From contig NZ_MQMG01000026.1 in the NCBI RefSeq assembly GCF_001908025.1, forward strand, positions 1 to 48,239: a stretch of 48,239 nucleotides of DNA, written 5' to 3'. Source of the stretch: Geobacillus proteiniphilus (GTDB lineage: Bacteria; Bacillota; Bacilli; Bacillales; Anoxybacillaceae). This document shows positions 18,440 through 25,551 of the stretch, in pieces; the stretch's first letter is position 1, and the number at the start of each line of letters is the position of its first letter. The notes under the pieces are model-generated. The model made no database searches. It had not been told where the DNA came from and worked only from the letters and a program-made list of their open reading frames with translations. Made by a program: the position numbers and the translations under genes.

Positions 18440-18550
18440 TTAGCGATATGATTTTTGAACCACAATTTTCGTCCCGCATTGGCAAAGCAGTGAGTGTTTC
18501 AGCCGCCGCAACGGCTGGCCGCACTGTTCACAAACGGCCGGTTTATTCAC
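18440..18550 (-). CDS. Zinc-ribbon mini-protein (36 aa)
   Basis: Small cysteine-knuckle protein reading MNKPAVCEQCGQPLRRLK and then HSLLCQCGTKIVVQKSYR. The CxxC plus CxC spacing (C7, C10, C23, C25) suggests one bound zinc. GTG 18550 follows GGGGAGGAAACGC. A good SigA promoter lies upstream and an intrinsic terminator right after, so it is a complete transcription unit despite its size. It precedes the pyruvate-kinase-like gene. Function unknown; nucleic-acid or protein binding is possible. Coding status rests on the ribosome site, the promoter and terminator and the paired cysteines. Confidence 0.65.
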   Translation of the reverse strand: MNKPAVCEQCGQPLRRLKHSLLCQCGTKIVVQKSYR

Positions 18551-18584
18551 GCGTTTCCTCCCCTTTGCTGCGTGTTTGGTATCT

Positions 18585-18613
18585 ATTATACGCCCATAAT
18601 TATTTAAAGTAAA
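18585..18613 (-). promoter_or_regulatory. SigA promoter of the zinc-ribbon gene
   Basis: Minus-strand TTTACT (18613-18608) and a perfect TATAAT (18590-18585) are spaced by 17 bases. Confidence 0.65.
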
Positions 18614-18651
18614 TATAAAATGATAGCAATTATAAATAAAAAGCAGATCAT

Positions 18652-18680
18652 TTGGACCCTTTTTCCATTTGTGATAAAGT
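18652..18680 (+). promoter_or_regulatory. SigA promoter of the FAD/NAD-binding gene
   Basis: TTGGAC (18652-18657) and TAAAGT (18675-18680) are spaced by 17 bases, about 40 bases before the ribosome site. Confidence 0.5.
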
Positions 18681-18723
18681 AATGAATGATAGTGCCAATA
18701 TTCAAAACAAGGAGGCGGTCACG

Positions 18724-19287
18724 ATGTACGACATCGCCATCATCGGCGCTGGACCGGCGGGAGCGAGCGCTGCGATCTTCGCCGCCAAAGCGGGAAAGAA
18801 AACAGTGTTGTTTGACAGCGACAAAGGCATGACCAAGCGCGCTTGGGTGGAAAACCATTACGGTGTTCCGGAAATCAGCGGCCCGGAATTGGTCGAAACA
18901 GGAAAACGGCAAGCCGCGAAATTCGGCGCGGAATTGGTGGAAACGCAAGTGACAGACGTGCAAAAAACGGACGGCGGCTTCCGCCTCGAAACGGAAAACG
19001 GCTCCTTTGAGGCGAAACACGTCATTTTCGCCACCGGCGTCGCCACGGATCTGGCGGAAAAAATCGGCCTGCGCACCAAACCGGGCACGGAGCCGCGCAT
19101 TAAAACGGTGATTGACGTCGACGCCAATGGCAAAACGAACATCGACGGCATTTGGGCGGCAGGGACGGTGGCCGGCGTCAGCGTTCATACGATCATCACA
19201 GCGGGCGACGGGGCGAAAGTCGCCATCAACGTCATCAGCGAACTGAACGGCGAACGGTACGTTGATCACGATGTATTGAAAAAATAA
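18724..19287 (+). CDS. Short thioredoxin-reductase-like FAD/NAD(P)-binding protein (187 aa)
   Basis: Flavoprotein-like Rossmann protein opening YDIAIIGAGPAGASAAIFAA (dinucleotide motif GxGxxG) with VIFATGVATDLAEKIGL in the middle. The C-terminal GIWAAGTVAGVSVHTIITAG is the FAD-contact block of the TrxB family. It is only about 60% of TrxB length: the inserted NADPH domain is missing and there is no cysteine at all, so it cannot be a thioredoxin reductase. It may be a flavin-binding partner or oxidoreductase of unknown substrate. ATG 18724 lies eight bases after AAGGAGG; the longer frame upstream would include the promoter. Monocistronic, with its own promoter and terminator. Confidence 0.85.
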   Translation: MYDIAIIGAGPAGASAAIFAAKAGKKTVLFDSDKGMTKRAWVENHYGVPEISGPELVETGKRQAAKFGAELVETQVTDVQKTDGGFRLETENGSFEAKHVIFATGVATDLAEKIGLRTKPGTEPRIKTVIDVDANGKTNIDGIWAAGTVAGVSVHTIITAGDGAKVAINVISELNGERYVDHDVLKK

Positions 19288-19292
19288 CAACG

Positions 19293-19322
19293 AAGGTGTC
19301 CCAAACAGCGGGACACCTTTTC
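19293..19322 (+). terminator. Terminator of the FAD/NAD-binding gene
   Basis: AAGGTGTCCC (19293-19302) and GGGACACCTT (19310-19319) form a perfect 10-bp stem followed by TTTC. Confidence 0.85.
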
Positions 19323-19423
19323 TAATAGCGCCATGGAAACGGCCGGGACGCAAGATGACGGGCTGAACCGCCTGTTGCGTCGTCCCCGCATCGACATAGC
19401 GGCCCCGATCCATCCAAGGGCGC

Positions 19424-19891
19424 TTATTGTCCAATGCTCCGGTACTTCCCTTCAAAAAACAAGAGCGGGTCGCCCGGTTCGTCTTTCATCAAAATATCGG
19501 TCACTTCCCCAAAGTAAAGCGTATGATCGCCGGCCACGTACGTGCTGTGGACGTTGCATAAAATATTCGCCAACGCCTCCGGCAAAATCGGATGGCCGTT
19601 CACCCAATCAAACGAAACATGGCGTTCTTCTTTCAACTGGCCGGCAAACAAGCGCGACAACTCCTCTTGATCGCGCCGCAAAATGTTGACGGCAAATTTC
19701 CCCGTTTGCTTGACAATGTCATGCATTCGCGCTTTGTGACCAATGGAGACGACGACAAGTTTCGGGTCGAGCGAAACGGACATAAACGCGTTCGCCGTCA
19801 TTCCTTTCGCTTCCCCTTGAAATTCGGTCGTCACGACCGTCACGCCGGTCGCAAATTTTCCCATGGCTCTGCGAAATGTACGATCATCCAT
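19424..19891 (-). CDS. hpaC: Flavin reductase, probably HpaC (4-hydroxyphenylacetate 3-monooxygenase reductase component)
   Basis: NAD(P)H:flavin oxidoreductase of the HpaC/NtaB flavin-reductase-like family, 155 residues, which supplies free reduced flavin to a two-component monooxygenase. Family motifs are FRRAMGKFATGVTVVTTEF, GMTANAFMSVSLDPKLVVVS, FAVNILRRDQEELSRLFAG and the C-terminal DPLLFFEGKYRSI. ATG 19891 is preferred (GGGAG eight bases upstream); a start ten codons earlier is possible. It is the last gene of the 4-hydroxyphenylacetate island on the same strand, and HpaB at 31459-32937 needs exactly such a partner. The HpaC assignment is by context; the reductase family is firm. It has a separate promoter near 20060. 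Confidence 0.82.
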   Translation of the reverse strand: MDDRTFRRAMGKFATGVTVVTTEFQGEAKGMTANAFMSVSLDPKLVVVSIGHKARMHDIVKQTGKFAVNILRRDQEELSRLFAGQLKEERHVSFDWVNGHPILPEALANILCNVHSTYVAGDHTLYFGEVTDILMKDEPGDPLLFFEGKYRSIGQ

Positions 19892-19930
19892 ACGGTTCTC
19901 CCATCCTTCCCTTTTCGTCATCCAGCAGCC

Positions 19931-20002
19931 CTACGCCTTCAGCTGGCGGTTGGGCGGCTTTCCTTCTTGATGTTTCCACACGACGGGCGCTTCGTCCGAC
20001 AT
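19931..20002 (-). CDS. Possible 23-residue peptide upstream of hpaC
   Basis: ATG 20002 with GAGG a few bases upstream encodes MSDEAPVVWKHQEGKPP and six more residues before TAG. It lies between the hpaC promoter and gene. It could be a leader peptide or chance; no homologue is recognised. Confidence 0.2.
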   Translation of the reverse strand: MSDEAPVVWKHQEGKPPNRQLKA

Positions 20003-20057
20003 CTTGCCTCTATGGCTGAGACCCATTCATGCCGAAATGAGGGTCAAATCTACCCCC

Positions 20058-20086
20058 ATCATAGCAGAAATAGGGGAAAGAAACAA
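20058..20086 (-). promoter_or_regulatory. Candidate SigA promoter of hpaC
   Basis: Minus-strand TTGTTT (20086-20081) and TATGAT (20063-20058) are 17 bases apart, inside the 211-base gap between livF and hpaC. Confidence 0.5.
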
Positions 20087-20102
20087 CGACGATATACGGC
20101 TG

Positions 20103-20828
20103 TCATCGGCGGCCCGCCGCTCCAAGGTACGCCTCTGCCACCCGCTCATCGGCAAGCAGCTCGGCGGCCTTCCCGTGCACCACGATGCTTCCCCGTTCCA
20201 ACACATACGCCTCATCCGCGGTCTGCAGGGCGGCACGCACGTTTTGCTCGACAAGAATCATGGCCGTCTGAAATTGATCGCAGAGCTGTGTCAGCATCCC
20301 CATCACTTCCTTGACCACAAGCGGCGCCAGCCCTAACGATGGTTCGTCAAGCAAGAGCAGCTTCGGTCTCGCCATCAGCCCGCGGGCGATCGCCAGCATT
20401 TGCTGTTCGCCGCCGCTTAATAGTCCTCCCGGACGGTCGAGCATCGTTTGCAGTTTCGGGAACAGTTCAAGCACCCGCTCATAGTCGCGCTTCACTTCCT
20501 GTCCGTCGCGGCGGTGGCGGCGGTACGCCCCCAGCAGCAAGTTATCCCTCACGGACAGGCTGTCAAAAATTTGCCGCCTCTCCGGCACAAGGCAAATGCC
20601 TTTTTCAACAATTTGCTCCACCTTTCCGTATGGAAGCGGTTTATGTTCAAAAAGAATCTCCCCTTCGGTTGGAGCGTAGACGCCGGCAATCGTGCCGAGC
20701 AGCGTGCTTTTGCCCGCCCCGTTGGCGCCGACAACAGTGACGATTTTTCCTTCGTCCACTTGCAAACTGACCCCTTTTAACACGTGCAAATGGCCGTGGT
20801 AGACATGAACGTTGCGAAGCACGAGCAT
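20103..20828 (-). CDS. livF: ABC transporter ATPase, LivF type
   Basis: One of two ATPase subunits of a branched-chain-amino-acid-type ABC importer, 241 residues. Walker A GANGAGKSTLLG, signature LSGGEQQMLAIARGL and Walker B LLLLDEPSLGLAPLV are all intact, followed by ILVEQNV with the switch region. ATG 20828 overlaps the last base of the livG stop. The five genes livK-livH-livM-livG-livF run together on the minus strand between the hpa regulator and hpaC. The cargo is therefore more likely 4-hydroxyphenylacetate or a related aromatic acid than leucine; this is inference from position. Confidence 0.9.
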   Translation of the reverse strand: MLVLRNVHVYHGHLHVLKGVSLQVDEGKIVTVVGANGAGKSTLLGTIAGVYAPTEGEILFEHKPLPYGKVEQIVEKGICLVPERRQIFDSLSVRDNLLLGAYRRHRRDGQEVKRDYERVLELFPKLQTMLDRPGGLLSGGEQQMLAIARGLMARPKLLLLDEPSLGLAPLVVKEVMGMLTQLCDQFQTAMILVEQNVRAALQTADEAYVLERGSIVVHGKAAELLADERVAEAYLGAAGRR

Positions 20829-21598
20829 CAGACCGCCTCCTCTCCCAAATACGCCTTGATGACATCAGGATGCCGCGCAATCTCTTCCGGCGCCCCTTCG
20901 GCGATTTTTTTCCCATAATCGAGGACGACGATCCGGTCGGCGATCGCCATCACCGTTTCCATATCATGTTCCACGAACAAAAAGGTAAAGCCTTGTTCCC
21001 TCATCGCCAGCAACACATCAACGAGCTGCTTTGATTCTTGCGGGTTCAGCCCGGCCATCGGCTCGTCAAGCAAAATGAGCGAAGGACGAGACACAGCCGC
21101 CCGAGCGATTTCCACGAGCCGCTGCATCCCATATGGCAGCGTGCCTGCCCGCTTGCAGGCGAGATGGGCCAAACCGACCTGCTCGAGGCAGGAAAACGCC
21201 TGTTTCTGCGCTTGCCTTTCTTCTTTCACCGTACGCGGCAGCCGAAAGCCGGCGCTGAGGATTCCGCTCTTCAACCGTGAATGAAATCCGACCATCACAT
21301 TTTCCAACACCGTCATATCAGAAAACAGCTGCAAGTTTTGAAACGTCCTTGTCATTCCCAGCATCGCCAACTCGTGCGGTTGTTTGCCGCTGACCATGGC
21401 TCCTTGAAAACGAACGAGACCACTCGTCGGCGGAATAATGCCGCTGATCATATTGAACAAGGTCGTTTTGCCTGCCCCGTTCGGCCCGATCACCGCGACG
21501 ATTTCTTCTTTTTTCACGTGAAAGGACACGTTCTGCACCGCCTGAACGCCGCCAAATGACTTGGACAATTGCTCCACTTCGAGCAACACTGCGCTCAT
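20828..21598 (-). CDS. livG: ABC transporter ATPase, LivG type
   Basis: Second ATPase subunit of the Liv-type importer, 256 residues. Walker A is [15 protein letters not shown], with the LivG hallmark [20 protein letters not shown] after it. The signature region reads [19 protein letters not shown] rather than LSGGQ, normal for LivG proteins, and Walker B is [15 protein letters not shown]. Its ATG at 21598 overlaps the livM stop by four bases (ATGA), and its 3' end touches livF, so all are translationally coupled. Confidence 0.9.
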   Translation of the reverse strand: MSAVLLEVEQLSKSFGGVQAVQNVSFHVKKEEIVAVIGPNGAGKTTLFNMISGIIPPTSGLVRFQGAMVSGKQPHELAMLGMTRTFQNLQLFSDMTVLENVMVGFHSRLKSGILSAGFRLPRTVKEERQAQKQAFSCLEQVGLAHLACKRAGTLPYGMQRLVEIARAAVSRPSLILLDEPMAGLNPQESKQLVDVLLAMREQGFTFLFVEHDMETVMAIADRIVVLDYGKKIAEGAPEEIARHPDVIKAYLGEEAV

Positions 21599-22659
21599 CC
21601 CCGCTCCCCTCCGATCGAACGCGCCTTATGCCCCTCAACTGCGGCTATCTGCTTCTCTTGACGTCCGCCCATTTCCAAAAAGCGCCGCATCCTCTTTTGC
21701 ATCACACCCGTCAACCCGTTCGGCATATAAATCAACATGACCACCAACAACAAGCCAAAAAAGACAATTTCAAACTCTCCGCCGGCATTCGGAAGCAACA
21801 GCGGGACAACGGCTTTGAGCCATTCTCCTAAGCAGACATAGACGGCAGCGCCGATGAGTCCTCCCCATACGCTGGCTGTCCCGCCAATGACCACCATGAT
21901 TAAAAAGTAAATCGAAGGGACGATGCCGAATAAATCCGGATTGATAAACGTGACGTAATGGGCGTATAAGCTCCCGGCAATCGAAGCGTAGACCGCGCTG
22001 AGCATAAAGATTTGCAGCTTGTATTTCATAATGTTCACCCCAAGGGAGCTTGCTGCCACCTCGCTTCCATGAATCGCCCGCAGCGCCCTTCCGACCCGGG
22101 AGCGGACAATATTATGGGCAAACCATAACCCGGCCAGAACAAACAACGAAACGAGGTAGTAAAACTGGAGATCGCTTTGCAACGGAACCCCGGCTATACG
22201 GATCGGCGGAATGCCAAAAAAACCATTCAGCCCTCCCGTGATCTCTTTCCATTCCTTGAAAAATGTAAACATAATGACGCCAAAGCCTAACGTCGCCAAC
22301 GCCAAATAATGCTCACGCAGCCGAAAAACTGGAATGCCGACCACAAGCGCCACCAAAGCAGCCAAAACCGCGCCGGCAGCCAGCGCCAGCCAGGACGGCC
22401 ATCCCGCATGCGCGGTCAAATAGGCGGACGCATAAGCCCCGATGCCGTAAAACGCCGCCTGGCCGAGCGAAATTTGGCCCGCATACCCCATCAACAGCGT
22501 CATCCCTGTGCTTACGAGCGCGTACAGCCCGATGAGAATCAGAGTGCTTAGCACGTAGTTATTGCCGAAGACGAGCCAAGGGAGACCGAGCCAGACGGCT
22601 GCGCCAACAAGCAAGAGCCATCGTTTCCGTCCATCCGTCATTCGTTGACCGTGCTCCAT
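21595..22659 (-). CDS. livM: ABC transporter permease, LivM type
   Basis: Membrane permease of the importer, 354 residues with about nine hydrophobic segments. Family blocks are LLMGYAGQISLGQAAFYGIGA near residue 60 and ALRAIHGSEVAASSLGVN, the cytosolic coupling loop that contacts the ATPase. ATG 22659 follows GGGGGG seven bases upstream, 13 bases after livH. The tail (RRFLEMGGRQEKQIAAVEGH) is cytosolic and charged. Identification as a LivM-type permease is firm; the transported compound is inferred from the hpa context. Confidence 0.9.
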   Translation of the reverse strand: MEHGQRMTDGRKRWLLLVGAAVWLGLPWLVFGNNYVLSTLILIGLYALVSTGMTLLMGYAGQISLGQAAFYGIGAYASAYLTAHAGWPSWLALAAGAVLAALVALVVGIPVFRLREHYLALATLGFGVIMFTFFKEWKEITGGLNGFFGIPPIRIAGVPLQSDLQFYYLVSLFVLAGLWFAHNIVRSRVGRALRAIHGSEVAASSLGVNIMKYKLQIFMLSAVYASIAGSLYAHYVTFINPDLFGIVPSIYFLIMVVIGGTASVWGGLIGAAVYVCLGEWLKAVVPLLLPNAGGEFEIVFFGLLLVVMLIYMPNGLTGVMQKRMRRFLEMGGRQEKQIAAVEGHKARSIGGERG

Positions 22660-22672
22660 CCATCCGCCCCCC

Positions 22673-23554
22673 TTACACTCGTTTTCCTGTCATCTTGGCA
22701 AACAGCCCGTTTGGCATGAAAAACAGAACAAGCAATAGCAGCCCGAAGCTGATCGCTTCTTTGTACCCCGAGGACAAGTATCCTTCCGCAAATGATTCAA
22801 GCAGCCCGACGAGAAACGCACCGGCGATCGCCGCCGGGGCGTTCGTCAATCCCCCGACAACAGCGGCGATGAACGCCTTCAGCCCGATCATCATTCCCAT
22901 ATCATAAGACGCGCCCGAAATCGGGGCGATGACGATTCCCGCCAGCGCTCCAAGACCGGCGCTGACGGCAATCGCGCCAAGCGACATTTTGCGGATGTCA
23001 ATCCCCATCAACCGAGCGGCAAACGGATTGATGACGCAGGCCGCCACCGCCTTGCCGATGTATGTTCGGTGAAAAAACAGATGCAAGGCGGCAAAACTTG
23101 CGAGCGAAATGACGATCGCCCAGACGCTTTGCCATTGGATGACCGCTCCAAACACCTCAAGCGCCCCATGGCCCGTAAAGGGGCGCAGCGCGTACGGATC
23201 CGTCCCCCAAACAAGCAAGGCGATCCCGCGGAATACAAACGACGCCCCGATCGTAATGATAATGAGCACCGCGACAGGCGAACGGCGCGCCGGCTGAATC
23301 GCCAGCCGCTCAAACAGCCCACCGACGACCATCACCGCAAGCATGCTCAAACCGATGGCCGCGGCAAACGGCACTCCGTTATTGACCAACGTAATGCAAA
23401 ACAACGCCCCCAACATAGCGAAATCGCCTTGAGCCAAATTTAAAATGCCGGTCACGCTGTACGTAATGACAAACCCGAGCGCCACCAACGCGTAAATGCT
23501 GCCGACCGTCAGCCCGGAAAACAACAGCTGCACAAACTGGCTCCACGCTTCCAT
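22673..23554 (-). CDS. livH: ABC transporter permease, LivH type
   Basis: Partner permease of LivM, 293 residues, with about eight membrane segments. The opening WSQFVQLLFSGLTVGSIYAL, VTGILNLAQGDFAMLGALF and the coupling loop NPFAARLMGIDIRKMSL are the normal LivH signatures. ATG 23554 lies eight bases after AAGGAGG and is preferred over the TTG six codons upstream, which would put the ribosome site inside the coding region. It is followed by livM after 13 bases and preceded by the substrate-binding lipoprotein gene. Confidence 0.9.
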   Translation of the reverse strand: MEAWSQFVQLLFSGLTVGSIYALVALGFVITYSVTGILNLAQGDFAMLGALFCITLVNNGVPFAAAIGLSMLAVMVVGGLFERLAIQPARRSPVAVLIIITIGASFVFRGIALLVWGTDPYALRPFTGHGALEVFGAVIQWQSVWAIVISLASFAALHLFFHRTYIGKAVAACVINPFAARLMGIDIRKMSLGAIAVSAGLGALAGIVIAPISGASYDMGMMIGLKAFIAAVVGGLTNAPAAIAGAFLVGLLESFAEGYLSSGYKEAISFGLLLLVLFFMPNGLFAKMTGKRV

Positions 23555-23615
23555 GCCCCGTCCCTCCTTCAACGGTTAGGTGGAACAAAAGGGAATTAGC
23601 GACCTCATTCCCTGT

Positions 23616-24785
23616 TTACTGCTCGGCAAGGACAAACTTGCCGTCTTGAATTTGCACCATCACCAAACTGTCGGCGTCAAGCCCTGTATGGTCGTCTTTC
23701 GACATATGGAAGACGCCCGAAATGCCGATAAATTTTCTTGTATTCTCCAGAGCCGACCGTATTTTCTCTTGATCCGCGCCGCCCTCCTTGATCGCATTGA
23801 CCAACAAATGGAACGCATCCCACGCATGTCCACCAAACGTTGTCGGGGCATAGCCGTACGCTTTCTCAAACTGTTCTTTGTATTTTAGCAGCGTTTCTTT
23901 TTGCGGGTCGCTGTCCGGAAGCTGATCGGCCACTAAAATGCGCCCGGCAGGGAACCATACGCCGTTGGCCGCCTCCCCGGCCAAGTCAATAAAGCTTTTC
24001 GTGCCGATGCCATGGCTTTCCACAATCGGCGCCTCAATGCCCAACTGGCGGATGTTTTTCGTGACGACCGCCGATTCCTGCGCTGTTCCCCATACGATAA
24101 TGGCTTGCGGATTCGCTTTTTTCACCTTTGTCAACATCGCTTTCGCATCATCGACCGTCGCCTCAAACTCCTCTTCGATGACGGCTTTCACCCCATATTC
24201 CGGGGCATAATGCACAAACTCTTCATGCCCGCTCGTTCCGTATGCATTGGCGACGTTCAGCCAGGCGACGTTCGTCCATCCTTTCTCTTTTAAAAAACCA
24301 AGCAGCTTCTGGATGACGATATTGTCCCCTTGAGCGGTTTTAAATGTCCAATGACGTGAGGATCCATCGCTTGGATTGACGATTTGTTTGCTTGCGGCGA
24401 GGGAAATGTACGGAATGCCTGCTTTTTCAATGAGTGGAATCATGGCTAAGGAGTTGCCGCTGATCGTGCCGCCAATAATGGCAGTGACTTTGTCTTGTTC
24501 GATGAGTTTTTTCGTGGATAATACGGCCTCATTTTGGTTGGACTTGTCATCATAGGCAATCAGCTTGATTTTCTTTCCATCAATGCCGCCTTGCTTGTTC
24601 CATTGCTCAACGAGCATTTTGACCGTCTCCATCTCCGGTTTGCCAAGCGGGGCCGCCCCGCCGGAAGCCGAAAAAATGGCGCCAATTTTGATTTCATCCT
24701 CTCCTCCCGATGTCGCCGTCTTCCCACAGGCGGCAAGGAAAATGAGCAACAATGCCGCCATCAATAGAGACATTCCTTTTTTCAT
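23616..24785 (-). CDS. livK: Substrate-binding lipoprotein of the Liv-type importer
   Basis: Periplasmic-binding-protein type 1 fold lipoprotein, 389 residues. The N terminus MKKGMSLLMAALLLIFLAAC is a lipoprotein signal with the lipidated Cys at position 20, then IKIGAIFSASGGAAPLGKPE, the standard opening of LivK-type receptors. ATG 24785 has GGGGGG nine bases upstream. It is the first gene of the transporter operon, and a perfect cre site lies 24 bases in front of it. The relatives include receptors for aromatic acids; given hpa genes on both sides it probably binds 4-hydroxyphenylacetate or a related acid. Binding specificity cannot be read from the sequence. Confidence 0.88.
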   Translation of the reverse strand: MKKGMSLLMAALLLIFLAACGKTATSGGEDEIKIGAIFSASGGAAPLGKPEMETVKMLVEQWNKQGGIDGKKIKLIAYDDKSNQNEAVLSTKKLIEQDKVTAIIGGTISGNSLAMIPLIEKAGIPYISLAASKQIVNPSDGSSRHWTFKTAQGDNIVIQKLLGFLKEKGWTNVAWLNVANAYGTSGHEEFVHYAPEYGVKAVIEEEFEATVDDAKAMLTKVKKANPQAIIVWGTAQESAVVTKNIRQLGIEAPIVESHGIGTKSFIDLAGEAANGVWFPAGRILVADQLPDSDPQKETLLKYKEQFEKAYGYAPTTFGGHAWDAFHLLVNAIKEGGADQEKIRSALENTRKFIGISGVFHMSKDDHTGLDADSLVMVQIQDGKFVLAEQ

Positions 24786-24808
24786 CTTTTTTTGCCCCCC
24801 TTTTATAT

Positions 24809-24822
24809 TGACAACGCTTTCA
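24809..24822. promoter_or_regulatory. cre (CcpA) site before livK
   Basis: TGACAACGCTTTCA fits TGWNANCGNTNWCA at every fixed position; the reverse strand TGAAAGCGTTGTCA fits too. It lies between gntR and livK, so uptake should be repressed on preferred sugars. Confidence 0.7.
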
Positions 24823-24864
24823 AATCATCGTTCTCCCGCCAGGCCTCCACCCGGCGGAAGAAGA

Positions 24865-25512
24865 TCAGCGCCGCCGCTTAAACGCTTCGGCGGTGTTGAT
24901 TTTGTGTTGACGAACGTATTGTTCGATTTCATGCGGCGGCGCCTGTTCACGCAACAGACGGATGATCTCTCTATGTTCTTCGATCGATGCTTTCGCCCGC
25001 TGCGGCACAAAGGTGAAGCCGTAGGCGCGGATGCGCTTCATCCGCTGCCAAATTTGCTTGATTTGCTCTTCGAGGTAGGCGTTGCCGCAATGGGCGTAAA
25101 TCAAGGAATGAAATTCATAGTTCAGCTCGCTGAACCGTTCCAGCTCCAGCTCTTCAAGCGCCCGCTCCATCCATTCGTTCAACCGCTCAAGCTCGTTGAT
25201 CGCCTCCTTCGTCAAATGGGCGGAGCCAAGCGCGGTCGCATAGCCTTCCAGCACAGCCAACACCGACAGCGTCTCGATATATTCTTTCTCGTTGATGTTG
25301 CTCACAACGGCGCCTGTATACGGCTTAAATTCGACAAGCCCTTCCGCCTCGAGCTGGCGGATCGCCTCGCGCACCGGGATGCTGCTGAGTCCAAGCTCGC
25401 GGGCGATTTGGTCGATGACGACGCGGTATCCCGGGCCATAGACGCCGTTTTCAATGCGGGAAAGAATATACTCGTAAGCCAATTGGGTTTTGTTTTTCGC
25501 TTTCGTTTCCAT
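24865..25512 (-). CDS. GntR-family transcriptional regulator (FCD domain), probable hpa regulator
   Basis: A 215-residue regulator with an N-terminal winged helix (AYEYILSRIENGVYGPGYR, ELGLSSIPVREAIRQLEAEG) and a C-terminal all-helical FCD ligand domain (LNYEFHSLIYAHCGN with EEHREIIRLL, likely metal or acid ligands). It ends in a basic tail. It lies between hpaE and the transporter genes and probably senses a pathway acid such as 4-hydroxyphenylacetate. The start is unusual: ATG 25512 and the alternative GTG 25530 both lack a good ribosome site and lie next to or inside an AT-rich inverted repeat, so expression may depend on coupling to hpaE. That inverted repeat resembles those at the hpaB and aldolase promoters, suggesting autoregulation. 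Confidence 0.85.
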   Translation of the reverse strand: METKAKNKTQLAYEYILSRIENGVYGPGYRVVIDQIARELGLSSIPVREAIRQLEAEGLVEFKPYTGAVVSNINEKEYIETLSVLAVLEGYATALGSAHLTKEAINELERLNEWMERALEELELERFSELNYEFHSLIYAHCGNAYLEEQIKQIWQRMKRIRAYGFTFVPQRAKASIEEHREIIRLLREQAPPHEIEQYVRQHKINTAEAFKRRR

Positions 25513-25520
25513 ACATCTAT

Positions 25521-25540
25521 CATATATCACATAATATATG
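25521..25540. promoter_or_regulatory. AT-rich inverted repeat between hpaE and gntR
   Basis: CATATAT (25521-25527) and ATATATG (25534-25540) form a perfect inverted repeat with a 6-base spacer. The sequence (CTATCATATAT) resembles the elements at 30354-30388 and 33017-33030. Confidence 0.5.
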
Positions 25541-25551
25541 TTGACCAGCTG

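Noticed and set aside
16483-18465. 660-residue version of the pyruvate-kinase-like protein
   Set aside because: The first 50 codons cross an intrinsic terminator and overlap the end of the zinc-ribbon gene in another frame.
18604-19455. 283-codon minus-strand frame opposite the FAD/NAD-binding gene
   Set aside because: It runs antisense through a well-supported gene and across its terminator. The first part (MDRGRYVDAGTTQQAV...) looked protein-like, but no stop occurs before the hairpin and no ribosome site precedes it.
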